Source: PFL42 sp963789825 (lineage in GTDB: Bacteria; Chloroflexota; Anaerolineae; Anaerolineales; E44-bin32). Taken from it: 64,000 nt of DNA. The translations under genes and the position numbers were made by a program. The stretch covers positions 124,001 to 188,000 of the forward strand of contig CAWBME010000002.1 of assembly GCA_963789825.1 (NCBI GenBank), read 5' to 3'. Positions 1-8,304 of this stretch are shown here, piece after piece (the first letter of the stretch is position 1; each line of letters opens with the position of its first letter). The notes under the pieces were generated by a model that saw nothing but the letters and a program-made list of their open reading frames with translations, did no database searches and was not told the DNA's origin.

Positions 1-58
1 CGCTGCTCGTCCAGGAAGCGGCGACCAGTCGAATGTTCTGCGGCGGGTGGCCATCGTT

Positions 59-1561
59 TCAGTTGCCATCAGGTTTCCCATAGGTGGCAAGCATCATGAC
101 CTTCTCTTCCGTGGCTTCGTCGCCCCGCAACTCACCTACGATCTCGCCCCGGTGCATGACGTACACCCGATCGCTCATTCCAACGATCTCCGGCAGCTCG
201 GACGAGATCATCACGACCGCTTTGCCTTGGTCCGCCAGGTCACGCATCAGCTGCCAGATCTCGGCCTTGGCGCCGACGTCGATGCCGCGTGTCGGCTCGT
301 CGAAGAGGATCAACTCCGGTCCGCTGATCAGCCACTTGGCCAGCACCACCTTCTGCCGGTTCCCGCCGCTCAGGTTTTCCACATCCGCACTCAGACTGGG
401 AGCGCGCAGGCGCAGGTCCTGGGTGGTAGCTTCGACCACTTCGCGTTCCCGCTTGCGGTTGACCACGCCCCAGCGCTGCCGCCTGGAGAGACTGGGCAGG
501 GCGGCATTCTCGGTCACCGTCTGTCCCAGCACCAGACCCTCGGCATTGCGGTCCTCGGTCAGGTAGCCGATCTTGTGCCGCATCGCCTGGCGGGGCGTGC
601 GTAGCGTCACTCGTTGGCCGCCCATCCGAATTGTTCCGGCATCGATGCGCCGTGTGCCGAAGATGGCCTGGGCCAGCTCGGTCCGCCCGGCGCCTACCAG
701 CCCCGAGATGCCGACAATCTCTCCCCGGTGGGCCGACAGGTGGATGTCCTTCAGGCGGTCGCCCACCCGCAGCCCCTCGATGCCCAGCACTTCCTCGCCG
801 GCGGCGGCGCCGCGGGGCGGAAAGGTCTCCGAGAACGAGCGTCCGATCATCATGCGCACCAGCGACGGCCGGTCGATCTCGGATACGGCGAACGTGCCCA
901 CGACCTTGCCGTCCTTGAACACCGTCACCCGGTCGGCGACCTCGAAGATCTCGGCGATGCGGTGAGAGATGTAGATCACGCCCACACCCTGTTCCTTGAG
1001 GGCCTTGATCACTCGGAACAGGTACTCCAGATCGCGCCCGCCGAGGGCGGCCGAGGGTTCGTCCATGATCACGATGCGAGCATTCAGCGATAAGGCCTTG
1101 GCGATCTCGACCATTTGTTGCTGAGCCATGCTCAGCCGTCCCAACTTGGCCCGCGGATCGATCTCGACGCCTAGCCGCTGCAACACTTCCCGTGCTCGGG
1201 CGGCTTCGTCTGCTTCATCGATCAGTCCCAGCCGCCCATGGGGCTCGCGGCCGAGGAACACGTTCTCGGCGACGTTCAGGTCGGGCAGCAGGTTGAGTTC
1301 CTGGTAGATGATGCTCACCCGGTGCTGTTGCGCCTCATGCGGGCTGGTCAGTCGAACGGTCTGGCCATCGATCAGGATAGCCCCGCTGTCGGGTTGATAA
1401 ACGCCGGCCAGGATCTTCATCAGCGTCGACTTGCCGGCGCCGTTCTCGCCCACGACGGCATGCACCTCGCCCGCCAGACACTCGAAGTCGACCCCGTCGA
1501 GCGCCACGACGCCGGGGAAGGTCTTGGTTATCTGGCGCATTTCAACCAGGCATTCCGCCAT
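59..1561 (-). CDS. Sugar ABC transporter ATP-binding protein (RbsA/MglA type)
   Basis: This 500-residue protein is the duplicated ATPase of a carbohydrate ABC importer and would drive uptake at the inner face of the membrane. The first nucleotide-binding domain has Walker A GENGAGKST (about residues 38-46), the LSMAQQQ signature usual for the N-terminal half of this family, and Walker B IVIMDEPSAAL. The second has the degenerate P-loop GLVGAGRTEL, signature LSGGNRQK and Walker B LILFDEPTRGID. Length and architecture match RbsA/MglA/XylG. It is the last gene of an operon with a GntR regulator, SDR, permease and binding protein. The substrate cannot be read from sequence; a sugar or sugar acid is inferred from the neighbouring SDR. 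Confidence 0.93.
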   Translation of the reverse strand: MAECLVEMRQITKTFPGVVALDGVDFECLAGEVHAVVGENGAGKSTLMKILAGVYQPDSGAILIDGQTVRLTSPHEAQQHRVSIIYQELNLLPDLNVAENVFLGREPHGRLGLIDEADEAARAREVLQRLGVEIDPRAKLGRLSMAQQQMVEIAKALSLNARIVIMDEPSAALGGRDLEYLFRVIKALKEQGVGVIYISHRIAEIFEVADRVTVFKDGKVVGTFAVSEIDRPSLVRMMIGRSFSETFPPRGAAAGEEVLGIEGLRVGDRLKDIHLSAHRGEIVGISGLVGAGRTELAQAIFGTRRIDAGTIRMGGQRVTLRTPRQAMRHKIGYLTEDRNAEGLVLGQTVTENAALPSLSRRQRWGVVNRKREREVVEATTQDLRLRAPSLSADVENLSGGNRQKVVLAKWLISGPELILFDEPTRGIDVGAKAEIWQLMRDLADQGKAVVMISSELPEIVGMSDRVYVMHRGEIVGELRGDEATEEKVMMLATYGKPDGN

Positions 1562-1589
1562 TGCTTCCTCGCCCGCGCTGTCCGGGTTC

Positions 1590-1623
1590 CTGCTGGCCGA
1601 GGGGGAAGCCCCTCGGCCAGCAG
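1590..1623 (-). other. Intercistronic stem-loop between binding-protein and ATPase genes
   Basis: A perfect 15-bp inverted repeat (CTGCTGGCCGAGGGG and its complement) surrounds a 4-base loop that reads CTTC on the transcribed strand. It has no T-tract, so it is probably not a full terminator. Such hairpins after binding-protein genes in importer operons usually protect the upstream mRNA, so the binding protein is made in excess over the membrane components. That role here is inferred. Confidence 0.6.
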
Positions 1624-1657
1624 TACTTCCCGTACAGAGAGCCGGCCGGAGTTGAGC

Positions 1658-2806
1658 CTACTCGCTGTAGAACTTCTCGCGCACTTCGGGCAGCATGTCG
1701 AGCCACAGCTCGTCCGACATGCCGGCGTTCCAGAACTCCGAGATGTTTTCAGCGGTGATCACGAGCGGAGCCACCTGGTGGTGGAACGGGATCGGCTGTC
1801 CCTGCAGCAGCGCCAGCGCGTCCTGGACGGCGACGTAGCCCATCCGGTTCGGGAAGCTGACGGCGGCAAACGGGAAGTTGTTCTCGGTCGCCTGGCGCAG
1901 GAACAGCGCCCAGTCCTCACCCGTGATCGGCGGCACGGTCATGCCGGCGGCCAACAGGGCTTCCACTACGCCCACACCCTGCAGGGCGCTGTCGGACCAG
2001 ATGCCGTCGACCTCGCCGAACTGCGTGATCCAGGCTTCCATCTGCTTCTGGCCGCCGGTGGGCGACCAGTCGGTGTAGGCCTGGGCCAGTTCCTTGATGT
2101 CCGGATACTGGGCGAAGACCTCGCGCGACAGCGCAGGCGCTCTTCGGCCGGGCTGGCGCCCGCCATACCGGAGAGCAGCAGGATGTCGCCCTTGCCGCCC
2201 AGTTCCTCGACGAGCCATTCCGCCTGCATCCGGCCCATGGCGCACGAGTCGCCATCGGTGTAGGAGACGCGGTTGGCCGGGCTCTTGACGTCGCGGTCGA
2301 GGGTGATGACCGGGACGCCCATTTCCATCGCCTTCTTGGCGCCTGGATCGACCACGTCCTGGGCAGCGGCGCTGATGACCAGCACCGAGCAGCCCTTGGT
2401 CAGCAGGTCTTCGATGTCGGCGATCTGCTTGTTGGGATCGTCATTGGCGTCGGCGTACAGGTAGTCCCCGACCAAGCCGGCGGCCTTGCCCTCATCGATG
2501 CCGAACTCGAAGTTCTGCACCATGGCCACGCGCCAGGCATTGGCGACGGAGGCGTTGCTGAAGCAGATCGTGTACGGCGGTTCCTTGGCTAGCCCCGTGG
2601 TGTCGATGCATGCCCTCGGCATCCGGCACAACCGCGATCGGGCCCGCCGGTGCCGCCGGCTCGGCCGGCGCGGGGGCTTCGGTGGCCGCAGGTTCAGCCG
2701 GTGCAGCCGGTGCTTCCGTGGCGGGCGCCGCCGGCGCACAAGCGCCGATCAGCAGGCCCAGGACAACCAGCAGGGAAACGAACAACATGCTCTTTCGACC
2801 AGACAT
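1658..2806 (-). CDS. Sugar ABC transporter substrate-binding lipoprotein (two frameshifts)
   Basis: This is an RbsB-like periplasmic binding protein (type 1 fold), about 382 residues once restored. It starts at ATG 2806 behind AAGGAGG. The signal peptide ends in the lipobox LLIGAC, followed by a Pro/Ala/Glu/Thr linker typical of Chloroflexota lipoproteins. The fold then continues in three frames: YTICFSNASVANAWRVAMVQ near the start, ITLDRDVKSP in the middle, and the C-terminal lobe from SREVFAQYPDI to KFYSE. The frame changes near 2615 (one extra base) and near 2145 (one base missing). The net length stays a multiple of three. Conservation on both sides of each break argues for sequence error rather than a dead gene. 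Confidence 0.85.
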
Positions 2807-2927
2807 CTTCCTGTCCTCCTTGAATATAGGTCGAGCGTCTCACGCGGGATTGCTTTTCGGTTCCGCCTCGGTGTGTCTCCACCTCCTTTCGGGGCGGCCA
2901 AGCAGTCGACTGCCCTCGTTGGGTCGG

Positions 2928-3929
2928 CTAACGGGTTGCGCGCATGCGTGCATACAGCGCCACCGCCAGCAAGATCACCACTCCCTTGACGATGCGCCGG
3001 GCCTCTTCATCGAACTGCAGCATCAACACCAGGTTGAAGAGCACGGTCAGGATCAGCACGCCGGCGACGGTGCCCCACTGGCCGCCCTTGCCGCCCTCGA
3101 ACGCCGTCCCGCCGATGACTACTGCCGCGATTGCGTTCAGCTCATAGCCGTTCCCCAGCCAGTTGTCGGCGGTGCCGACGTAGCCCACCAGGATCAAGCC
3201 GGCAATGCCGGCCAGCAGGCTGCAGGCGGTGTAGGCGGCGATCTTGATGCCGTCGACGTTAACCCCCGAGAGATAGGCCGTACGGGCGTTGCCTCCCACG
3301 GCGTACAGCCTGCGGCCGAAGGTGGTGCGCGAGAGCACAAAGGCGGCGATCACCACGATCACGAACCACACGATCAGCGCCATGGGAATCGGCCCCAGCG
3401 AGTCCCGCCCCCAGAAGCGCAGCACGTCCGGGATATAGGTCTTCGGGGTTCCCTTCGAGTACACAAAGCGAATCCCCTGCACCACCAGGATCATCCCCAG
3501 GGTAGCGATGAAGGGCGGGATCCTGAGCTTGGTCACCATCAACCCGTTGCCCAGGCCGACCAGCAGGGAGAACACCAGGCAGAAGGCTACGACCGGGAGA
3601 ACAAGCTCGTCCTGGCCATCGGTGATCCCGGCGGCGAAGATCGAGACCGAGGCCATGACCGAAGCCACCGACAGGTCGATCCCGCCGGTGAGGATGACCA
3701 GCGTCTCCCCCACGGCGAGGATCCCCAACGGCGCGGCTTGCTTGAGGATCGTGGTGAGGTTGCGCGGGGTGAGGAAGTTCGGCGAGACGAGCGAGGCGAT
3801 CAAGACCAACACGCCCAGCACGATCCAGATCGCCGCCGCCTGCAGCCAACGCCGCCGCGCATCGGATTGGGCGCGCACCAACTGCCGCACTCGCGGCCCG
3901 GAGGGTTCAGGCACCAGCACTTGACCCAT
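2928..3929 (-). CDS. Sugar ABC transporter permease (RbsC family)
   Basis: This 333-residue polytopic membrane protein forms the transport channel of the importer encoded around it. Segments such as GILAVGETLVILTGGIDLSV and NAIAAVVIGGTAFEGGKGGQ are characteristic of the RbsC/AraH/XylH (BPD_transp_2) family. The N-terminal ~35 residues are cytosolic, and about eight to ten hydrophobic segments follow. It lies between the SDR gene (13 bases upstream) and the binding-protein gene (121 bases downstream) on the same strand. A single permease gene suggests a homodimeric channel, as usual for this family. Confidence 0.93.
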   Translation of the reverse strand: MGQVLVPEPSGPRVRQLVRAQSDARRRWLQAAAIWIVLGVLVLIASLVSPNFLTPRNLTTILKQAAPLGILAVGETLVILTGGIDLSVASVMASVSIFAAGITDGQDELVLPVVAFCLVFSLLVGLGNGLMVTKLRIPPFIATLGMILVVQGIRFVYSKGTPKTYIPDVLRFWGRDSLGPIPMALIVWFVIVVIAAFVLSRTTFGRRLYAVGGNARTAYLSGVNVDGIKIAAYTACSLLAGIAGLILVGYVGTADNWLGNGYELNAIAAVVIGGTAFEGGKGGQWGTVAGVLILTVLFNLVLMLQFDEEARRIVKGVVILLAVALYARMRATR

Positions 3930-3941
3930 GCTCCCTGCTCC

Positions 3942-4748
3942 TCACCACGCGGTGTAGGCCCCGTCGACCACCAGCACGTGGCCCGTGACGAAGGCCGAGG
4001 CCGGGCTGGCCAGGAAGACCACCGCTCCCGCCAGGTCCCGGTCGTCGCCGAAGCGTCCCAGCGGGACCCGCCCGACCAACTCGTTGTAGAAGTCCGGATC
4101 GCGCTGCTTCAGCCGATCGGTCATCGGCGTGACGAAATACCCGGGGGCAATGGCGTTCACCCGGATCCCCTTGGGAGCCCACTCAACCGCCAGCGACCGC
4201 GTCAGGGCAATGACGCCGCCCTTGCTGGCGCAGTAGTGGCTGTTGTTGCCGCCCCGGTTGCCCACCAACCCGGAGATCGAGGCAATGTTGACGATCGAAC
4301 CGCCGCCCTGCTGGATCATCTGCCGCGCCGTCCAGCGCGAGACCTGGTAGACGCCGCCCAGGTTCACTTGCAGCACCTTCTCCCAGTCCAATTGCTCGAG
4401 GTCCTCAAACGGCGCACGGGTCGTGACCCCGGCGTTGTTGACCAGGACGTGTACGCCGCCATAGGCCCTGACCGTCTGCCGCACGAGGTCCTCGACTTCG
4501 GCAGCCGAGGTCACGTCGGCCAGCACGGGCAAGGCCTGGCTGCCCTCGGCGCGCAGCGCGGCCGCCGCCTGGTCCAGGTCCTGCTGGTTCACATCGACCA
4601 GCGTGAGCAGGGCACCGGCCTGACCGAGCGCCCGGGCCATCGCCAGCCCCAGGCCGCGTCCGGCCCCGGTGACGATCGCCGCCCGGCCGTCCAGCCGGAA
4701 GCTGTCCAGCACGCTCTGCGACGCCATGCCTGGTCCGGCCTCGCTCAC
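3942..4748 (-). CDS. SDR-family oxidoreductase (gluconate/deoxygluconate dehydrogenase-like)
   Basis: This 268-residue classical short-chain dehydrogenase has the NAD(P)-binding motif TGAGRGLGLAMA, the NNAG motif, and an active site with Ser (IASISG) and Tyr-x-x-x-Lys (HYCASKGG). The C-terminal PASAFVTGHVLVVDGAYTAW is typical of the KduD/Gno type sugar-acid dehydrogenases. Its start codon overlaps the regulator's stop codon (ATGA, 4745-4748), so the two are translationally coupled. It probably oxidises or reduces the sugar or sugar acid imported by the downstream transporter. The exact substrate is not determinable. Confidence 0.88.
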   Translation of the reverse strand: MSEAGPGMASQSVLDSFRLDGRAAIVTGAGRGLGLAMARALGQAGALLTLVDVNQQDLDQAAAALRAEGSQALPVLADVTSAAEVEDLVRQTVRAYGGVHVLVNNAGVTTRAPFEDLEQLDWEKVLQVNLGGVYQVSRWTARQMIQQGGGSIVNIASISGLVGNRGGNNSHYCASKGGVIALTRSLAVEWAPKGIRVNAIAPGYFVTPMTDRLKQRDPDFYNELVGRVPLGRFGDDRDLAGAVVFLASPASAFVTGHVLVVDGAYTAW

Positions 4749-5458
4749 AATCGTCCGCCCCGCGCTTCAAGAAGTTCAAGGATGCGGCACTTGACGTTGA
4801 TGATGTGCGCAGTCAACGCCTGTTCGATGGCCTCCGCCTCGCCGGACTGGAACGCCGCCAGGATCGCTTCGTGTTCCTGATGCGCCTGACGGGCATTCTC
4901 GACGTTGTTCAGGTAGTGTGCCCGCGCCACGCGCATGTGAACATTCAGCTCGGAGAAGATCTGCATCAGCCGCTGGTTCTCGCTCATCGCCACCAGCGTT
5001 CGGTGGAGCTCGCGGTCGGCGCTGATGAACGCCTCGTAGTCGCCATAGGCGCCATTGACCGTCGCCTCGCGCATCTGGTTGATCGGCTCATCAACCGCCC
5101 GCAGGAACTCCTGGATCCGGCCCTGGCTGACGATCGAGCGCGCCGCATGCGCCTCGATGAGCAGCCGGATGTCGAATAGCTCGGCGACGTCGCGCGCCGT
5201 CAGCTCGGTGACGAACGTCCCCCGGCGCGGCTGGATCTCGACCAGCCCTTCGACCGCCAGGCGCTTGAGGGCATCGGTGACCGGCGTGCGGCTGACCCCC
5301 AGGCCTTGCGCAATCTCATCGACCGAGACGCGCGCACCGGGCTCGAGCTGGCGCCGCAGGATCTTGTCCTTGAGGACCTGGTAGGTTTGTTCCGAGAGGT
5401 CGGTATGGGGAAGGGGCGCAAAGGTGTCGGCAACCGGCTGGCTGTCCCGCAGCACCAT
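4745..5458 (-). CDS. GntR-family transcriptional regulator (FadR subfamily)
   Basis: This 237-residue regulator has an N-terminal winged helix (residues ~20-85, with LEPGARVSVDEIAQGLGVSR and GLVEIQPRRGTFV) and an all-helical FCD ligand-binding domain. The FCD domain includes the conserved Asp-Ile-Arg (LFDIRLLIE) and several His positions that usually bind a metal in this subfamily. It is the first gene of the sugar operon and starts after GGGAG. The promoter upstream carries a tandem TGTTACA repeat at the predicted transcription start, so autorepression relieved by a sugar acid is likely (inferred). Confidence 0.92.
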   Translation of the reverse strand: MVLRDSQPVADTFAPLPHTDLSEQTYQVLKDKILRRQLEPGARVSVDEIAQGLGVSRTPVTDALKRLAVEGLVEIQPRRGTFVTELTARDVAELFDIRLLIEAHAARSIVSQGRIQEFLRAVDEPINQMREATVNGAYGDYEAFISADRELHRTLVAMSENQRLMQIFSELNVHMRVARAHYLNNVENARQAHQEHEAILAAFQSGEAEAIEQALTAHIINVKCRILELLEARGGRL

Positions 5459-5591
5459 GGCTCACTCCCTTGGGATGCACTCAGGGGGTCTGCCCTCGGT
5501 CCTTCCCGCACGTGGGCTGGACCTGGTGGCCCCCGGAGGATCGAGCCCGCCCCCGAGTTGCGTGACCCGAGAAGCGCTGAGATACGTGAAA

Positions 5592-5641
5592 TGTTACATG
5601 TTACATGCATCAGTATAGGGAAGTTGGCCGTGCGGAGTCAA
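5592..5641 (-). promoter_or_regulatory. Sigma-70-type promoter and candidate GntR operator for the sugar operon
   Basis: On the minus strand a -35 box TTGACT (5641-5636) and a -10 box TATACT (5617-5612) are separated by 18 bases. Immediately downstream, across the expected start of transcription, lies a tandem repeat of TGTTACA as read on the plus strand (5592-5598 and 5599-5605). This is the place and size expected for a repressor site of the divergent-free GntR gene it precedes. The leader to the GntR start codon is about 145 bases. Confidence 0.65.
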
Positions 5642-5691
5642 CAGGATGAGTGTCACCTCCTGCAACCCCAGCAGACTGCCTAGGAGCGGTC

Positions 5692-5726
5692 GTGCCCGGC
5701 GTTGCCCTCGAGAAGGGCGCGGGCAC
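5692..5726 (-). terminator. Candidate terminator hairpin after coaX
   Basis: The inverted repeat GTGCCC...GGGCAC encloses a second stem GCCCT/AGGGC with an asymmetric internal loop. It lies 43 bases past the coaX stop codon and before the sugar-operon promoter. There is no T-tract on the minus strand, so this is only a plausible end point for the pan operon. Confidence 0.35.
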
Positions 5727-5768
5727 CGGACGGTGCCTGGCGTTGGGAGGTGCCGTGATCCCGACCGG

Positions 5769-6536
5769 CTAGGTCTGGTTCAGCGCCCAGACGATCCGCA
5801 GCCCGTCCAGCGTCAGCCAGGGCGCTTTGATCTGGATCACCTCCGTCTCGGCGGCGATCAGGTCCAGCAGGCCGCCCGTCCCGATCACCTTCATCGTCGG
5901 CCCCAGCTCCTGACGGAAGCGGCCCACCATGCCTTCGACCAGCCCCACGTAGCCGAAGACCAGGCCCGACTGGAGCGCGTACACCGTGTTCCGACCGATG
6001 GCGGCCGGCGGGCGAGCCAGATCGACGCGCGGCAGCTTGGCCGTCCGCAGGAAGAGCGCCTCGGCGGCGATCCCGATCCCGGGCGCAATCGCCCCGCCCA
6101 GGTAGTCTCCCTCGGGCGAGATGGCATCGAAGGTCGTCGCTGTGCCGAAATCGACAACGCAGGCCGGCCCACCATACAGCTGCTGTACCGCCGCTGCATC
6201 CACCACGCGGTCGGCGCCAACGGCCTTGGGATCCTCGTACCGTATGCGCACACCGGTCTTGACGCCGGCATCGACGACCAAGGGTTGCAGGTTCAGGTAG
6301 TGGGTGCAAGCCTGCAGGAAGGTCCCGGTGAGCGGCGGCACCACCGAGGCCAGTGCCCCGCCGGTGAGCTGCGCCGGCTCGACCCCGGCGTGCCGCAGCA
6401 GCCCCAGCAGCTGCAGGCCGTACTCATCCGGCATGCGCTCGTGTGCCGTCGCCAAGCGCCAGGCATCTACTCGCCGATCCCCTTCGTACAAGCCGAGGGT
6501 GATGTTGGTATTGCCAATATCGATCGCCAGCAGCAT
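5769..6536 (-). CDS. coaX: Type III pantothenate kinase
   Basis: This 255-residue CoaX phosphorylates pantothenate to 4'-phosphopantothenate, the first step of CoA synthesis proper. It has the phosphate-binding motif DIGNTN at residues 5-10, the motif GADRVVDAAA, the DFGTATTFD segment (PHOSPHATE-2 like), and the C-terminal GTGGLLDLIA motif. Length and motif order match the family. It is the last gene of panB-panE-panC-coaX, 23 bases after panC, so product and next enzyme are encoded together. No panD (aspartate decarboxylase for beta-alanine) is in the window. Confidence 0.95.
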   Translation of the reverse strand: MLLAIDIGNTNITLGLYEGDRRVDAWRLATAHERMPDEYGLQLLGLLRHAGVEPAQLTGGALASVVPPLTGTFLQACTHYLNLQPLVVDAGVKTGVRIRYEDPKAVGADRVVDAAAVQQLYGGPACVVDFGTATTFDAISPEGDYLGGAIAPGIGIAAEALFLRTAKLPRVDLARPPAAIGRNTVYALQSGLVFGYVGLVEGMVGRFRQELGPTMKVIGTGGLLDLIAAETEVIQIKAPWLTLDGLRIVWALNQT

Positions 6537-6559
6537 GTCGATCTCCTTGCGCAGCCCGC

Positions 6560-7393
6560 CTACCCGACGAGCAGGTTGTCGATCAGGCGGGTGGCGCCAA
6601 TATGGACCGCCATCGAGAGCAACGCCCGCTCCACCGGTCCGGAGAGCTCCGCCAGAGTCTCGGGGTCGGCGACGGATACGTACTGGGGCCTGGCCAGCGG
6701 TTCCCCGGCCAGAGTCCGCTCCATCCGCTGGCGCAGCCTATCCGCTTCCCGCTCACCGGCTTCGAAGGCCTCGGCCGCCGCCGAAAGCGCTCGGAAGAGC
6801 ACGGGGGCGGCCCGTCGCTCGTTCGGATTCAGGTAGGCATTGCGGCTGGACAGCGCCAGTCCATCCGCCTCGCGCACGGTCGGACATACAACGATCTCCA
6901 GCGGGAAGTTCAAGTCCTGCACCATCCGCCGCACAACCATGGCTTGCTGAGCATCCTTCTGCCCGAAGTAGGTCCGCTGCGGCTGGACAACGTTGAACAG
7001 TTTGGCGACGATGGTTGCCACACCCTGGAAGTGGCCCGGGCGGTGTAACCCCTCCAACGGCTGCGTCAGCGACTCGACCTGCACCCGGGTCTGGAATCCT
7101 GGCGGATACACATCTTCCACCTGTGGCGCCCACACCACATCGGCCCCTGCCCGCTCGGCGAGAGCCGCGTCACGCGCCAGATCGCGCGGGTAGGCGCTCA
7201 AGTCCTCGCTTGCGCCGAATTGCGTCGGATTGACGAAGACGCTGACCACGACGGAGGCGCAGTCCTGTCGGGCAAGGCGGATCAGCGACAGGTGGCCGTC
7301 GTGCAACGCACCCATCGTCGGCACCAGCCCCAGCGGGTTGGTCAATTGGGAGCGTGCTGTTCGCAGCTCGGCGATGCCCCGCACTACTTTCAT
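6560..7393 (-). CDS. panC: Pantothenate synthetase
   Basis: PanC condenses pantoate with beta-alanine using ATP. The chosen start, ATG 7393 (MKVVRGIAELR), gives 277 residues. It overlaps the panE stop codon by ATGA (7390-7393), which supports it over a longer in-frame start at 7435. The HIGH-like nucleotide-binding motif is GALHDGHLSL and the KMSKS-equivalent region is LSSRNAYL. VPTMGAL, VFVNPTQFG and YFGQKDAQQ are all classical PanC segments. It is third in the pan operon. Confidence 0.96.
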   Translation of the reverse strand: MKVVRGIAELRTARSQLTNPLGLVPTMGALHDGHLSLIRLARQDCASVVVSVFVNPTQFGASEDLSAYPRDLARDAALAERAGADVVWAPQVEDVYPPGFQTRVQVESLTQPLEGLHRPGHFQGVATIVAKLFNVVQPQRTYFGQKDAQQAMVVRRMVQDLNFPLEIVVCPTVREADGLALSSRNAYLNPNERRAAPVLFRALSAAAEAFEAGEREADRLRQRMERTLAGEPLARPQYVSVADPETLAELSGPVERALLSMAVHIGATRLIDNLLVG

Positions 7394-8304
7394 TGCGAGG
7401 CCTCCCCGGGGGTCATCGCCGAGACCAGCTGCCACAGCAGGCGGTTGACGGGCGCCTGAACGCCGTCCACCTCGGCCATCCGCACCACCGCGCCGTTGAT
7501 GGCGTCGATCTCGGTGCGCGCGCCTCGCCGCACATCCTGCAGCATCGAGGACGAGTTGTCGGCCGAGGCGAGCGCCGCCGATTCAGCCTGCTCGGCGGCG
7601 TCCGGAAACGGCAGCGCGATCCCCATCGCTGCTGCCACGGTCTGCACCTCGGCCGCCGCCTGACGCATTACCGCCCGCGCGCCGGGACGCTGCAGCAACT
7701 CGCCATTGCGCAAGCGCAGCAGTGCTGACACCGGGTTGATGCCGGCGTTCACCGCCAGCTTGCCCCACAGCACGCCCGCCAAGTCGCCGACGCGCTCGAT
7801 CTCCAGACCACCGGCATGCAGGCACTGCTCCAGAGGGCCGAGGCGCTCGTGAGCGCCCAGCGTCGTCGGGCCTCGCCCTCCTAGCCGCACAACACCCGGC
7901 GCCAGGAGCATGGCACCCATGCGCGTCACCCCGGCGGCTGCACGCGCTTCGCCGAGGCTCTCGCACAACGTCTCCCAGTTGCCGACTCCGTTCTGCAGGC
8001 TGAGGGCTACCCCGTCCGGGGCAAGGCATTGGCGCAACTGCTCCGCCGCGCGCGGCGTCTGCCACGCCTTGACCAGCACCAGCGCCCGCCGAATGCCGGC
8101 GCAGGTGCGCGGGTCGTCGGTCGCCGCGACGCGCAGCGCCCGCTCGCCGCCCTCCGTATGCAGGCGGATGCCCGAGGCGTTCACCGCCTGGATCCCTTCG
8201 GACCAGGTCCCCAGCAGCGTGACGTCGGCGGCCTCCGCCAGCAGCCCGGCGAACAGGCAGGCCATGGCACCGGTGCCGACGATCAGCAGCCGATCGTCGC
8301 TCAC
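7390..8304 (-). CDS. panE: 2-dehydropantoate 2-reductase (ketopantoate reductase)
   Basis: This NADPH-dependent enzyme reduces ketopantoate to pantoate, the step between PanB and PanC. The start is GTG 8304 (VSDDRLLIVGTGAMAC), whose GTGA overlaps the panB stop, giving 304 residues. The nucleotide-binding motif is IVGTGAMACLFAGLL. The ApbA/PanE segments LVKAWQT, LSLQNGVGN, GKLAVNAGINPVSALL and SSMLQDVRRGARTEID carry the usual catalytic Lys, the substrate-binding Asn and the conserved C-terminal motif. Translational overlaps on both sides show it is made with PanB and PanC. Confidence 0.94.
   Translation of the reverse strand: MSDDRLLIVGTGAMACLFAGLLAEAADVTLLGTWSEGIQAVNASGIRLHTEGGERALRVAATDDPRTCAGIRRALVLVKAWQTPRAAEQLRQCLAPDGVALSLQNGVGNWETLCESLGEARAAAGVTRMGAMLLAPGVVRLGGRGPTTLGAHERLGPLEQCLHAGGLEIERVGDLAGVLWGKLAVNAGINPVSALLRLRNGELLQRPGARAVMRQAAAEVQTVAAAMGIALPFPDAAEQAESAALASADNSSSMLQDVRRGARTEIDAINGAVVRMAEVDGVQAPVNRLLWQLVSAMTPGEASQ

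Noticed and set aside
2610..4880. A 756-codon plus-strand frame opposite the permease and SDR genes
   Set aside because: It is antisense to three recognised genes, rich in His/Arg/Gln/Asp, and has no start signal or recognisable motif.
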